From the NCBI GenBank assembly GCA_028687375.1, contig JAQUAG010000001.1, positions 1-64,000 on the forward strand: a stretch of 64,000 nt of DNA. The letters run 5' to 3'. A program made the translations under genes and the position numbers. The notes under the pieces were generated by a model. It searched no databases. It was not told the DNA's origin and worked only from the letters and a program-made list of their open reading frames with translations. The DNA comes from Arcobacteraceae bacterium. Lineage in GTDB: Bacteria; Campylobacterota; Campylobacteria; Campylobacterales; Arcobacteraceae. This document shows, piece after piece, positions 1 to 9,793 of this stretch (within the stretch, counting starts at the first letter, position 1; every line of letters starts with the position of its first letter).

Positions 1-146
1 AAGATTATTTACAAAACCATTAACATTAGATTGTGTGTATAGAACATTTCTTTAAACTCTCAAAACCTTTTGGTCCGTCTGTTTAAGGACGGGAATTATA
101 ATGGGTTGATGCTTAAAGGTCTCTTAATGTGTGGGGAAATTTGGAA

Positions 147-170
147 AGTTTTTGAAATTTCTCAAAAACT
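147..170 (-). terminator. Hairpin downstream of purB
   Basis: A perfect 9-bp inverted repeat (AGTTTTTGA at 147-155, TCAAAAACT at 162-170) with a 6-base loop starts 13 bases beyond the purB stop codon. There is no long U-run after it, so it is a candidate terminator or 3' stabilising hairpin rather than a textbook one. Confidence 0.5.
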
Positions 171-182
171 CCCTAGAAATAG

Positions 183-1511
183 TTATTTGAATACTCTTTT
201 GAAGATAGCATCGACATTTTTTGTGTAATAATCAAAGTTAAAACACTCTCTAATTGCCTCTTCACTTAAAGAATTTCGTAATTCATCGTCAGCTAATAGA
301 TATTGAAGATATAAACTTTCACCTTTTTCATTCGTAGTTGATTTACCTTGTTGTATCTCTTCCCAAACTTTCATTGCATTTCTTTGTACTATTCTATATG
401 CATCTTCTCGGCTCACTCCTTTAAGTGGAAGTTCTAGTAAAACTCTTTGAGAAAATACAAGTCCACCTGTAAGATTTAAGTTTTTCATCATATTTTCTGG
501 CATAACACTTAAGTTAGCAATTACACTATTCATTCTATGTAACATAAAATCTGTTGTTATAAACGCATCAGGTAACCAAAATCTTTCAGTTGAAGAGTGA
601 GAGATGTCTCTTTCGTGCCATAAAGCAACATTTTCAAGAGCAGGAGTTACATAAGCTCTTATCATTCTAGCAAGTCCTGTGATATTTTCTGTTAATATTG
701 GATTTCTTTTATGTGGCATTGCAGAACTACCTTTTTGCCCTTTTGCAAAATACTCTTCACACTCATATACTTCAGTTCTTTGTAGATGTCTCACTTGTAC
801 TGCAAACTTTTCAACAGAAGATGCTAATAAAGCTAAAGCAGTTGCGAGTCTTGCATATCTATCTCTATGGATTACTTGATTTGAACAAGGTTCAGGTTTT
901 AATCCAAGCTCAGCCATCGCTAACTCTTCAAGTTCAAGTGGTGCATGAGCAAAGTTACCCATAGCTCCAGATATTTGCCCAACAGAAATAACTTCCATTG
1001 TTTGTTCAAGATTTAAAAGATGTCGTGCAACTTCATCATACCAAACAGCCAAAGTTAATCCAAATGTTATAGGCTCACCGTGAATACCATGGCTTCTTCC
1101 TACCATTAAAGTCATTTTATGTTCTTCGGCTCTTTTTTTAATAGATTCCATCAACATCTTTACATCTTCTATAATGATTTTTAAAGAATCTCTCATTTGC
1201 AGTGCAACACCAGTATCAACTGCATCTGAAGATGTCATCCCATAATGGAACCATCTTGATTCATCACCTAGTGATTCTGATACACTTGTATTAAAAGCGA
1301 TTAAATCATGTTTCGTAACAGCTTCAATCTCTTCAATTCTTTCAACTGAAAATGTAGCATTTTCTACGATTTTTTTACAATCTTCATCTGGAATAAGTCC
1401 AATTTTATTCCAAGCTTTTACAGCCGCTTTTTCAACTTCAAGCCATGCTGCGTATCTTGCTTGTTGAGTCCAGTGTTTTGTCATCTCTGGTCGTGAGTAT
1501 CTTTCTACCAT
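183..1511 (-). CDS. purB: Adenylosuccinate lyase
   Basis: This cytoplasmic enzyme of purine synthesis removes fumarate from SAICAR and from adenylosuccinate. The 442-residue protein has the usual family length. The fumarase/aspartase superfamily signature GSSAMPHKRNP lies at residues 261-271, the conserved GMTSSDAVDT block at 91-100, and the GRSHG motif with a catalytic His at 141. The start has an AGGA-type ribosome site a few bases upstream. It is divergent from purN across a 108-bp gap, so the two purine genes probably have back-to-back promoters. A hairpin follows the stop codon. Nothing odd is seen. Confidence 0.97.
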   Translation of the reverse strand: MVERYSRPEMTKHWTQQARYAAWLEVEKAAVKAWNKIGLIPDEDCKKIVENATFSVERIEEIEAVTKHDLIAFNTSVSESLGDESRWFHYGMTSSDAVDTGVALQMRDSLKIIIEDVKMLMESIKKRAEEHKMTLMVGRSHGIHGEPITFGLTLAVWYDEVARHLLNLEQTMEVISVGQISGAMGNFAHAPLELEELAMAELGLKPEPCSNQVIHRDRYARLATALALLASSVEKFAVQVRHLQRTEVYECEEYFAKGQKGSSAMPHKRNPILTENITGLARMIRAYVTPALENVALWHERDISHSSTERFWLPDAFITTDFMLHRMNSVIANLSVMPENMMKNLNLTGGLVFSQRVLLELPLKGVSREDAYRIVQRNAMKVWEEIQQGKSTTNEKGESLYLQYLLADDELRNSLSEEAIRECFNFDYYTKNVDAIFKRVFK

Positions 1512-1619
1512 AATAAATTCCTAATATATTTTTGTGGCATTGTAGCTAAAGTATGATTATTATATTATCAAAAGTGGTTTTATAGTAGAGTTCTATCAAA
1601 AATTTTACAAAGGTTATAT

Positions 1620-2183
1620 ATGGATAATATCGCTATTTTTGCTTCACACAATGGGAGTATTTTTGATACTTTATATGAAGCATCACTTAAAAAAGAATTA
1701 TTCATAAACATTTCACTTATTATTTCAAACAATCAAAATGCACCTATTTTAGAAAAAGCAAAAGAGAAAGCTATCCCTCATTTTGTAGTAAATGATAAAC
1801 TGTATAATGATGTAGATTTAACTCTTGTAAATTTATTAGAAGAGTACAATTGCAACTATATTATCTTAGCTGGCTATATGAAAAAAATATCTCCAAAATT
1901 AGCTAATCAATATCTTATTATCAATTCTCATCCAGCACTCTTACCCAAATATGGTGGAAATGGAATGTATGGAAGATTTGTCCATGAAGCAGTTATCAAA
2001 AATGGTGAAAAGATAAGTGGAGTTACTATTCATAAAGTAAATGAGAACTATGATGAAGGGGAAATTCTTTGTCAAAAAACTATTCAAGTAGATGAAAATG
2101 AAACAGTTGAAACACTCGAAAATAAAGTAAAAGAGTTAGAAAAGATAGCTATGGTTGAGGCTTTAAAACTATGTTTGAAGTAG
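1620..2183 (+). CDS. purN: Phosphoribosylglycinamide formyltransferase
   Basis: This enzyme transfers a formyl group from 10-formyl-tetrahydrofolate to GAR, the third step of purine synthesis. The 187-residue protein has the expected length. The formyltransferase catalytic trio is visible as Asn102 and His104 in NSHPALLPK and Asp145 in the later DEGEIL stretch. The N-terminal nucleotide site is less canonical than in E. coli (FASHNGSIF rather than a G-S-G-S-N loop). The last 13 bases overlap the next gene, which suggests translational coupling. It sits opposite purB, another purine gene. Confidence 0.93.
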   Translation: MDNIAIFASHNGSIFDTLYEASLKKELFINISLIISNNQNAPILEKAKEKAIPHFVVNDKLYNDVDLTLVNLLEEYNCNYIILAGYMKKISPKLANQYLIINSHPALLPKYGGNGMYGRFVHEAVIKNGEKISGVTIHKVNENYDEGEILCQKTIQVDENETVETLENKVKELEKIAMVEALKLCLK

Positions 2184-2770
2184 CTGAATATATAGGAATA
2201 GTTGCTTTTGCTATCAGTGGTTTCTTTGTTGCAGTTAGAAATAAGCTTGACCTTTTGGGAATTTTAATTGCTACTTTTTTAACCGCACTTGGCGGTGGAA
2301 TAATAAGGGATATTGCTGTTGATAAAATTCCTTACACTTTTTCAAATGATAACCCTGCGCTTATAGTTTTAAGTGTTTTGATACTTTTAATACTTTTCAA
2401 ATTTCATAAAAAAGAATCTATAGAGAGTAAACCGCTTTTTATTATCAGTGATAGTATCGGTCTTGTCTCATTTAGTATCACAGGTGCATTAATCGCAATT
2501 GAGCATCATTTCAATCTTACAGGAGTTTTAGCAATTTCATTTATCACTGCTGTTGGTGGTGGAATTGTACGAGATGTTATCATCAACGAAGTCCCCTTTG
2601 TTTTTAAAACAGGCTTTTATGGGACGGTTTCACTTTTAATGGGGATGGCTATTTATATTTTAAATAACTACCAAGTTATCTCTTTTCTTTCACTTTCAAT
2701 CATCTTTTTAATTGGTGTAACCATTCGGGTTGTAGCCTATTATCAAAAGTGGAAAGTACCAATTATTTAA
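2171..2770 (+). CDS. TRIC/YicG-type membrane channel protein (UPF0126)
   Basis: This is a 199-residue inner-membrane protein with about seven hydrophobic segments and two repeats, each carrying the family's Gly-rich motif: TALGGGIIRDI near residue 37 and TAVGGGIVRDV near 124. That internal duplication is the hallmark of the UPF0126/TRIC family, whose bacterial members form trimeric cation-selective channels, and one member has been proposed to transport glycine. It overlaps purN by 13 bases and panC begins 25 bases after it. The family is clear; the transported substrate cannot be told from the sequence. Confidence 0.88.
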   Translation: MFEVAEYIGIVAFAISGFFVAVRNKLDLLGILIATFLTALGGGIIRDIAVDKIPYTFSNDNPALIVLSVLILLILFKFHKKESIESKPLFIISDSIGLVSFSITGALIAIEHHFNLTGVLAISFITAVGGGIVRDVIINEVPFVFKTGFYGTVSLLMGMAIYILNNYQVISFLSLSIIFLIGVTIRVVAYYQKWKVPII

Positions 2771-2795
2771 CGATTCATAAGATATAATCCGCTCC

Positions 2796-3617
2796 ATGAA
2801 AATAATAACAGATAAACAAGAACTACAAAATATTACAAAAAATACAATACAAACTATAGGTTTCATCCCAACTATGGGAGCTTTGCATGAGGGACATATC
2901 TCACTTATTAAAAAAGCGAGAGGGGAAAATGAACTTGTTATCGTCTCTATCTTTGTCAATCCTACTCAATTTTTAGCGGGTGAAGATTTTGATAAATATC
3001 CAAAAAGAGATATCGCTGATAAAAAGATTTGCGAGCTTGCGGGGGTAGATATCCTTTTTATGCCAAATATTGATATGATGTATGAAAAAGATGAAGTAAC
3101 TATCAAAGCTCCAAATATAAGAGGGTTTGTTTTGGATGGATTTAAACGACCAGGGCATTTTGATGGAGTGCTACAAATCGTTCTAAAACTTTTCAATTTA
3201 GTGCGTCCAACAAATGCTTATTTTGGAAGAAAAGATGCGCAACAAGTGATACTTATAAAACAGATGGTTGAAAATCTTTTTTTACCTATCAATGTTGTGG
3301 ATTGTCCACTTATACGAGATAACAATGGATTAGCACTTAGTAGTAGAAATGCTTATCTAAGTGTTACTGAAAAAGAGGAAGCACTTAAAATTTCAAGAAG
3401 TCTTCAAAATGCAACTAAATTAATAGTAGCTGGCAACCTCAAAATAGATGAGATAAAAAAAGCGATGATGGAAACGTTAAAGGGAATCGATGTTGAATAT
3501 ATTGAGATAGTTTCAAGAGAACTTCTTATAATAGAACAAATTGAACTCAAAAATACAATTATCTTAGTAGTGGTAAAAATTGGCGCTACAAGATTAATCG
3601 ATAATATATGGATATAG
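2796..3617 (+). CDS. panC: Pantothenate synthetase
   Basis: This enzyme condenses pantoate with beta-alanine using ATP, the last step of pantothenate (vitamin B5, CoA precursor) synthesis in the cytoplasm. The 273-residue protein carries the nucleotidyltransferase motif MGALHEGH near residues 26-33, the NPTQF pantoate-binding stretch, and RPGHFDGV followed by the conserved YFGRKDAQQ block. No panB or panD lies nearby. Its end overlaps the following AAA ATPase gene by 10 bases, so the two are probably one transcript. Confidence 0.96.
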   Translation: MKIITDKQELQNITKNTIQTIGFIPTMGALHEGHISLIKKARGENELVIVSIFVNPTQFLAGEDFDKYPKRDIADKKICELAGVDILFMPNIDMMYEKDEVTIKAPNIRGFVLDGFKRPGHFDGVLQIVLKLFNLVRPTNAYFGRKDAQQVILIKQMVENLFLPINVVDCPLIRDNNGLALSSRNAYLSVTEKEEALKISRSLQNATKLIVAGNLKIDEIKKAMMETLKGIDVEYIEIVSRELLIIEQIELKNTIILVVVKIGATRLIDNIWI

Positions 3618-5374
3618 AAATGGATACAAATATGAATATGAGAAATACGATAGATTTTATAAAATCGGATAATTTAGAAGAACTTGATATTTTTGTGCAA
3701 CTTAAATGCCACAAAGATGAAGCACAACTTTTGCAATCGCTAACCAAACAATATGTAAGTGGTGCTACAAGTATTATGGTTGTTGATTTACTTGGAGATT
3801 TTTATAATGTTCAAGAGTTTCTTCACCTAGAAAAAATAACACTTGTAAAAAATCTTTTGGAACTTGGTTGGGTAGTACAAAATAGTATGATGCCAACAAA
3901 AGTAAGTGAGATGTCAAATCTTGAACTTCTGAACACTTCTATCTCACTTAGCTCTGCATTTTTAAAACTCCTTGAAGTTGGAAGTCTTGACCTTGTTTTA
4001 CCTGAAGTAAAAGAGTACAACGACCACCTTGAGTATCTTCAAGACCAATTTTTTAAGATAGATTTGGCGCAAAAATTGAATGTTGTAAAAAATAGTTTTG
4101 ATGATAACTCTCCAAATATCAATAGACTCAAATCAAAACTCACACTTCTTGAAAATAGAATCAAAGAGAGAATAGCAGCAACAACTGTAGAGATAATGTT
4201 AGAGAGTTTTTTCAAAGAACATGCTCTTGAAGATAAAGAACAGATGCTATTTTTGGCACTTTTAAAAGAGGAATATAGCGGTGGTGATGAATCGATACGA
4301 GATATGACTTCACTTATTACCCTTATCTCTAGTGATGATTATGAAAAGATAAAACATAGAAGTTTACTTGAAGAGAGTGGAAATCTTATCTCTAAAGGTT
4401 TGATAGATTATGATGAGATGCTTACCCCTTTTGGTGGGATAAATCGTAACTTTTTCATCCCAGAGCAAATTTTATACAAAATATCCCATCCAAATAAAAA
4501 AGATAAAAGAAAACAAAAAATTAAACTTGATATGCTTATTGGGGAACAAGAGATTTTTGAACTTATAGAGCCAAAAAAAGACCTTGATGAAGTGGTGCTT
4601 AATCCAAAAACAGAAGAGACTCTAAAAGCACTCCTCAAACAAATGGATAAAACCGTTGTCAATCGTCTAAAAGATTGGGGTATAAAAGATAAAAGAAAAG
4701 GGATTGATGCGAGAATTATCTTTTATGGAGCAGCTGGAACTGGGAAAACTATCACAGCACTTGCTATCGCAAAGTCTATGAAAAAACAAATTTTGAGTTT
4801 TGACTGTAGTAAAATTCTCTCGATGTATGTTGGGGAGAGTGAAAAAAATGTACGAAAAATCTTTGATAGCTACAAAGAATTGTGTATCAAAACAAAATCA
4901 GAACCAATCCTCCTCCTGAATGAAGCGGACCAATTTTTGAGTAATCGTGTGACTGGAAATTCAAGTGGTAGTGAAAAGATGCACAACCAAATGCAAAATA
5001 TCTTTTTGGAGCAAATTGAAAGATTTGATGGGATACTTATAGCTACGACAAACTTACTTGATAGTATTGACAAAGCTTTTAGTAGAAGATTTAACTACAA
5101 AATCGAATTTACAAAACCAACCAATGAACAAAGAAAAAAACTTTGGGAAAGTATGCTTCCTATTACTTTACCAGTTATTAAACCTTTAAATACTGAAAAA
5201 TTATCTACTTTTGAGCTTACTGGTGGGCAAATTGAGATGATTATCAAAAATACAGCTTACAAAATAGCAGTTGCAGATGAGCCAATTTTTAGTACTGAAG
5301 ATTTTATCGAGCAAATAGAAAAAGAGAAAAAGAATATGTTTGATAAAGAGCATAAAGTGGGATTTTTTCAGTAA
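3608..5374 (+). CDS. AAA+ ATPase of unknown role
   Basis: This is a 588-residue cytoplasmic protein with a long, mainly helical N-terminal half that I do not recognise and a C-terminal AAA+ domain. Walker A (GAAGTGKT) lies near residue 375, an LLLNEADQF Walker B near 438, and a sensor-1/arginine region (ATTNLLDSIDKAFSRRF) near 478. The first acidic residue of Walker B is Asn, as in some stand-alone AAA proteins. It overlaps panC by 10 bases. Several in-frame ATGs occur in the first 11 codons (residues 1, 5, 9 and 11) and no strong ribosome site picks one, so the exact start is uncertain. The substrate is unknown. Confidence 0.85.
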   Translation: MDIEMDTNMNMRNTIDFIKSDNLEELDIFVQLKCHKDEAQLLQSLTKQYVSGATSIMVVDLLGDFYNVQEFLHLEKITLVKNLLELGWVVQNSMMPTKVSEMSNLELLNTSISLSSAFLKLLEVGSLDLVLPEVKEYNDHLEYLQDQFFKIDLAQKLNVVKNSFDDNSPNINRLKSKLTLLENRIKERIAATTVEIMLESFFKEHALEDKEQMLFLALLKEEYSGGDESIRDMTSLITLISSDDYEKIKHRSLLEESGNLISKGLIDYDEMLTPFGGINRNFFIPEQILYKISHPNKKDKRKQKIKLDMLIGEQEIFELIEPKKDLDEVVLNPKTEETLKALLKQMDKTVVNRLKDWGIKDKRKGIDARIIFYGAAGTGKTITALAIAKSMKKQILSFDCSKILSMYVGESEKNVRKIFDSYKELCIKTKSEPILLLNEADQFLSNRVTGNSSGSEKMHNQMQNIFLEQIERFDGILIATTNLLDSIDKAFSRRFNYKIEFTKPTNEQRKKLWESMLPITLPVIKPLNTEKLSTFELTGGQIEMIIKNTAYKIAVADEPIFSTEDFIEQIEKEKKNMFDKEHKVGFFQ

Positions 5375-5413
5375 AAATAGGAGATAAGCTATAGATTAGT
5401 GCTAGTACTAGGC

Positions 5414-5453
5414 AGAAGTTTGAAAATTTGCTGGTTGCAAATCAAAAACTTCT
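5414..5453. terminator. Two-part hairpin between convergent genes
   Basis: The arms AGAAGTTT (5414-5421) and AAACTTCT (5446-5453) pair, and inside them ATTTGC (5426-5431) pairs with GCAAAT (5437-5442) around a TGGTT loop. It sits between the ends of the AAA ATPase gene and aroG, which converge, so a bidirectional terminator is the simplest reading. A further pairing, GAGATAA at 5381-5387 with TTATCTC at 5481-5487, encloses it. Confidence 0.55.
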
Positions 5454-5480
5454 AACAAAGCAATAGTGATAAGAGAGAGG

Positions 5481-6833
5481 TTATCTCGCCTCTTTCATTG
5501 TATCAGCTATCATAAATGCTAATTCTAAAGCTTGATCAGCATTTAGTCTTGGGTCACATTGAGTATGGTATCTACTTGTGAGGTCTTCTGCTGTGATATT
5601 ACAACTTGTACTTCCAGTACATTCTGTTACATCTTGTCCTGTCATCTCTAAGTGGATACCACCAGCAACGCTACCTTGTGCTTTATGGATTTGGAAAAAT
5701 TGTTTCACTTCACTTAAGATATTTGCGAAATCTCTTGTTTTGTATCCATTTGATGCTTTTTCAACATTTCCATGCATTGGGTCACAAGACCAAACTATTT
5801 TTCTCCCCTCTTTTTCAACACGAGCTAAAAGTTTTGGATAAACCTCAGCAACTTTAGAAGCTCCCATTCTAACAATCAGATTTAATCTTCCAGCTTCATT
5901 TTCAGGATTTAGAGCATCAATAAGTTTGATAAGTTCATCTTCATCCATAGATGGTCCAACTTTACAACCTATTGGATTTTTAATCCCTCTAAAATATTCG
6001 ATATGAGCATCGTTTAATCCTCTTGTTCTATCCCCAATCCATAACATATGAGCAGAGCAGTCATACCAATCACCAGTTAAACTATCTTTTCTAGTCAATG
6101 CTTCTTCATAGTTTAAAAGCAATGCTTCATGTGATGTATAAAGAACTGTTTCACTTAATTGTGGTGTATTTAAAGAGTTTATTCCACAAGATTCCATAAA
6201 TCTTAATGCATCAGATATTTTTGTAGCTAACTCTTCATATTTTTCACCCAGTGTATGGTCTTTCATATAAGTTAAATTCCATTTATGAACTTTATGTAAA
6301 TCAGCCATTCCACCTCTCGCAAATGCTCTTAAAAGATTTAATGTTGCTGCACTTTGGTTGTAAGCTTTAAGTAGTTTTTTTGGATTTGGATTTCTAGCTT
6401 TCATATCAGCATCGATATCATTGATGATATCTCCTCTATAACTTGGGTACTCAACTCCATCAATCATCTCAGTATCACTACTTCTTGGTTTTGCAAATTG
6501 TCCAGCGATTCTTCCCACTTTTACAACAGGTTTTCCACCACTAAAAGTCATAACCACAGCCATTTGCATCATAACTTGAAAAAGTGATTTGATATTTTGA
6601 GCATTAAAAGCATTAAAACTTTCAGCACAATCTCCACCTTGAAGTAAAAATGCTTTTCCATTTGCTACATCTGCAAGACTTGATTTTAATCTTCTAGCCT
6701 CTTCTGCAAAAATAAGTGGTGGATAAGAAGCTAGCTCTTTCTCTACCCTTTTTAATTTTTTCTTATCTTCATAATTTGGTTGTTGTTTAATTGGAAATTC
6801 TCTCCAACTATCTGGTGTCCATATAGTATTCAT
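5481..6833 (-). CDS. aroG: Class II 3-deoxy-7-phosphoheptulonate (DAHP) synthase
   Basis: This enzyme joins erythrose 4-phosphate and phosphoenolpyruvate to make DAHP, the entry step of the shikimate pathway for aromatic amino acids. The 450-residue length and blocks such as [12 protein letters not shown] near residue 62, [12 protein letters not shown] and the C-terminal [15 protein letters not shown] are those of the class II (plant-like, AroAII) enzymes. It lies 13 bases downstream of the transaldolase gene on the same strand, and transaldolase makes erythrose 4-phosphate, so the pairing is metabolically sensible. The symbol aroG is used loosely; this is not the class I E. coli protein. Confidence 0.95.
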   Translation of the reverse strand: MNTIWTPDSWREFPIKQQPNYEDKKKLKRVEKELASYPPLIFAEEARRLKSSLADVANGKAFLLQGGDCAESFNAFNAQNIKSLFQVMMQMAVVMTFSGGKPVVKVGRIAGQFAKPRSSDTEMIDGVEYPSYRGDIINDIDADMKARNPNPKKLLKAYNQSAATLNLLRAFARGGMADLHKVHKWNLTYMKDHTLGEKYEELATKISDALRFMESCGINSLNTPQLSETVLYTSHEALLLNYEEALTRKDSLTGDWYDCSAHMLWIGDRTRGLNDAHIEYFRGIKNPIGCKVGPSMDEDELIKLIDALNPENEAGRLNLIVRMGASKVAEVYPKLLARVEKEGRKIVWSCDPMHGNVEKASNGYKTRDFANILSEVKQFFQIHKAQGSVAGGIHLEMTGQDVTECTGSTSCNITAEDLTSRYHTQCDPRLNADQALELAFMIADTMKEAR

Positions 6834-6846
6834 CTCACCATCTCCT

Positions 6847-7839
6847 TTATTTTTTTAATTTTTTTAACATTTGAGCAAAAGAAACTTTAAAAGCTTCCAA
6901 ACCGTCTGTTAGCAATTTGTTACCAACTTGACCTAGACTAATATCCTGACTTGCCAATTTTACAAAATATTTGTCACATTCATCTTCACTTAAAAGAGTT
7001 GATATTAAAAACTCATCTCTTTTCATATACTCTTTAATTGTCCCAAGTGGTGCTGTGTTTACACTATGTGGGAAAATTAAATTTTCAATATAATAACTAG
7101 GATCTACTTCATCACCTTTTACTCCAGTGCTAGCAAAAAGTGTTCTTATATTTTTATTTTCTATTTTTAAAATCTCATGGTAACATTTTGTCGCATTAAT
7201 AATTCCACATTTCATTGGTTCCAAACCTTTTACTTTTAGTGTACTATCAAGCTCTCTATCAAATCTACTTACAAAAATAGAGATAACAGCTTTTGTCTCT
7301 TTTTTACTTTTTTCTATACCACTATTAAGAGCTTTTGCACACTCTATTGCTTGTGCTGGTGTAAAAATCAAAGTAGCATTAACATTGATTCCCATAGATG
7401 TTAAATTTTCCATAGCAACATATCCAGCCTCAGTTGCTGGTATTTTTATCATAACATTTGAGTGTCCAATTGCATGAAAAAGTCTCGTCCCCTCTTCAAT
7501 TGTCCCCATCGCATCATCACATAAAGTTGGATCTACTTCAATAGAGATAAATCCATCATCGCTATCAGCTTCATACAATGGATATAAAATCTCAGCTGCT
7601 CTTTTGATATCTGTAATTGCTAACTCTTCATAAATCTTTTTATTTTCATTTGCTTGAAGCATAGATATTTGTTGCCCATAAGCATCACTTGAAGATATCG
7701 CTTGCTCAAAAATAGCAGGATTACTTGTCGCTCCATGTATAATCCCCTCTTCAATCAATCCACCAAATTCATTTTCTAAGAAATCTCTCTCTATAAAATC
7801 ACACCAAAGTGAAAAGTTTATTGTTTTTTTAAAATTCAT
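6847..7839 (-). CDS. tal: Transaldolase
   Basis: This enzyme of the non-oxidative pentose phosphate pathway exchanges a dihydroxyacetone unit between sedoheptulose 7-phosphate and glyceraldehyde 3-phosphate. The 330-residue protein has the N-terminal GATSNPAIF motif (residues 36-44), DPTLCDD near 103-109, and the Schiff-base lysine at 132 in the IKIPAT motif. Its length and motifs match the bacterial subfamily also found in other Campylobacterota. It is probably transcribed with aroG, 13 bases downstream, which uses its product erythrose 4-phosphate. Confidence 0.95.
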   Translation of the reverse strand: MNFKKTINFSLWCDFIERDFLENEFGGLIEEGIIHGATSNPAIFEQAISSSDAYGQQISMLQANENKKIYEELAITDIKRAAEILYPLYEADSDDGFISIEVDPTLCDDAMGTIEEGTRLFHAIGHSNVMIKIPATEAGYVAMENLTSMGINVNATLIFTPAQAIECAKALNSGIEKSKKETKAVISIFVSRFDRELDSTLKVKGLEPMKCGIINATKCYHEILKIENKNIRTLFASTGVKGDEVDPSYYIENLIFPHSVNTAPLGTIKEYMKRDEFLISTLLSEDECDKYFVKLASQDISLGQVGNKLLTDGLEAFKVSFAQMLKKLKK

Positions 7840-7877
7840 ATTATTCCTTCAAATTTTTCTTTTTATTTTATTATTTT

Positions 7878-8213
7878 TTATTTGCACACTACATCTTTAT
7901 CGATATTGTGTTTAAAATCTTTAAGGATAAACCCTTTGCACTCTTTGTTTTGTTCTAAATCTTTAAATTTTACAAAATACTTATACCCTTGAATTTTTGT
8001 ATCAACATTTTCTACTTGTGTCACACTGTACACCTCTACATTGCCAATATTTTTATACCCAAGTTCAATTAAAATCTTTTTTGCTTTTGATGATTTACCA
8101 TTTTCAACCATAAAAAATACAGCTATCCCCAAAAGGATAATAATTCCAATCACTATAGACATATTTTTATTGATTTTTCTTACTTCTATTTTCTCTTCCA
8201 ATTTTTCTTCCAT
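7878..8213 (-). CDS. Small single-pass membrane protein, unknown
   Basis: I do not recognise this 111-residue protein. It has a charged N-terminus (MEEKLEEKIEVRKINK), one hydrophobic segment at about residues 20-36 and a 75-residue, probably periplasmic, C-terminal domain with a Cys pair near the end (KECKGF, VVCK). A longer start eight codons upstream is possible, but the chosen ATG has GGAG eight bases before it. It lies 38 bases upstream of the transaldolase gene on the same strand and may share its transcript. Confidence 0.65.
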   Translation of the reverse strand: MEEKLEEKIEVRKINKNMSIVIGIIILLGIAVFFMVENGKSSKAKKILIELGYKNIGNVEVYSVTQVENVDTKIQGYKYFVKFKDLEQNKECKGFILKDFKHNIDKDVVCK

Positions 8214-8343
8214 TTTAACTCCACCAATCATATACAATTATAAAGATATTTTTTAAGGCAAATATTTTAGCCAAAGAATAGTTAAAAGATAGATTATTAC
8301 TACTCTTTGGTATATCTAAACAATTTTAAGCTAGAATAATTGT

Positions 8344-9762
8344 ATGAAAAGAGTATTAATTTTATTAGATGGTATTGTTGCAAAAAATCTTTTGAAGCGA
8401 TTAGTAGAGCTAGACACGTCGCATAGTGTTTATGATGTTGTGTATATGAATGACTCTATTTTAACAGGGAAAAAACCAGTTAACTTCACATTTTATAAAT
8501 TTGACCCGACAAGCCTTTCTAAGCTAAAAATGATTATGTCTAAGGTTTCTTATAATGATGTTTTAGTTGTTTTAGGAAATAAAGATGACACCGTATCTGT
8601 TATAGAAAACATAAGAACAATCAATCCAACAATCAATTTCAATGTTTATAATGAGTGGGATATTGACCTTGCTGATAAAAATATCCAAAACTATAATGCT
8701 ATTGATATCCTTACAAGTGGGCTTATTGAAAGATTACCAAATGTACCTATAATTGCTCAAAATATTGGGTTAAAACAAGGTGAAATAATGGAGATTAAAA
8801 TCCCTTTTGGAAGCTCTTATGCCTATAGATATATAAGTAGTATCTCCCAAAAAGAGTGGAAAATTTTTGCCCTTTATAGAAATAATCTTATGGTAAATGT
8901 ACGACCATCACTTATCCTCAAACCAAATGATATTATTTTAGTTATTGGGAAACCAAAAGTGCTTTTACAAGCATATGCGGCTATTTCTATGTCTTCGGGA
9001 CATTTTCCTATGCCATTTGGGAAAAATATCTATGTCTATCTTGATATGTATTTACAAATAGAAGATGATGCTTTAAATGCCGTTAAAAAAGCCAGATACC
9101 TTCACGAAAGACTCAACAATACAAAACTTATCATAAGAGTTACAAGACCAGCATTAGTTGGTACAATAGATAAAATTAAAGATCTTGTAAAACATATCGA
9201 TAATAAAATTTTAGAGTTTGATTATCATAATCTAGGTGTTTTAAACTTAATGACTTCTGATATTAAAAAATATGAAGTTGGTATGTTTGTCCTTACAAAT
9301 ACCCTTTTGAAAGATCCAAAAATTATCCAAAAAGTATTAGTTTCAAAAAAACCTATTTTTAAAGTGGGAATAGAAAATATCAATAATATTAAAACAATTA
9401 CGATGGTTTTAAATTCACTTAAAGTATATGAGCAACTCTCCCCTATTTTGTTTGATATCTCTTCACAACTCAAATATAAAGTAAATGTTATAAATTCAGA
9501 CCCAATCGGTGATACAGATAGAACAAAACTCACTCACCATCTTGATAGTTTGGCAAAGATATTTAACCAAGAGATAAAAATTGAAACAAATGGGAAAAAT
9601 CCTATGGATGTTTTAAAAACAAAAGAGAATATTTTACAAATATTACCACTTAAAGAGGATATGTTTAAAAAAAGGGTTATCAGTTTCTTTACTACAAATA
9701 GTGACCTCCTCTCTTATGATTTAAAATATTTAAATCAAATCATCATCCCAATTGTCGAATAA
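8344..9762 (+). CDS. TrkA-type NAD-binding/RCK_C protein (COG3400-like)
   Basis: This is a 472-residue soluble protein. The N-terminal ~130 residues look like a diverged Rossmann TrkA-N domain (MKRVLILLDGIVAKNLL). Residues ~142-205 form an RCK_C (TrkA-C) domain with GEIMEIKIPFGSSY and KPNDIILVIGKP. The rest is less clear and may hold further Rossmann or USP-like folds. Such proteins regulate K+ channels or transporters by binding NAD or nucleotides, and this architecture is common in Campylobacterota. No Trk/Ktr membrane subunit is adjacent, so its partner is unknown. Confidence 0.75.
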   Translation: MKRVLILLDGIVAKNLLKRLVELDTSHSVYDVVYMNDSILTGKKPVNFTFYKFDPTSLSKLKMIMSKVSYNDVLVVLGNKDDTVSVIENIRTINPTINFNVYNEWDIDLADKNIQNYNAIDILTSGLIERLPNVPIIAQNIGLKQGEIMEIKIPFGSSYAYRYISSISQKEWKIFALYRNNLMVNVRPSLILKPNDIILVIGKPKVLLQAYAAISMSSGHFPMPFGKNIYVYLDMYLQIEDDALNAVKKARYLHERLNNTKLIIRVTRPALVGTIDKIKDLVKHIDNKILEFDYHNLGVLNLMTSDIKKYEVGMFVLTNTLLKDPKIIQKVLVSKKPIFKVGIENINNIKTITMVLNSLKVYEQLSPILFDISSQLKYKVNVINSDPIGDTDRTKLTHHLDSLAKIFNQEIKIETNGKNPMDVLKTKENILQILPLKEDMFKKRVISFFTTNSDLLSYDLKYLNQIIIPIVE

Positions 9763-9793
9763 TTTTAAACTAAATATATAAGGAATACAACAA

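Noticed and set aside
95-100. TATAAT on the minus strand, possible promoter of a gene before the window
   Set aside because: No -35 at acceptable spacing was found and the putative gene lies outside the window.
698-964. Open frame of 88 codons on the plus strand opposite purB
   Set aside because: It is fully inside purB, lacks a ribosome site and has a Leu/Tyr-rich composition typical of an antisense shadow.
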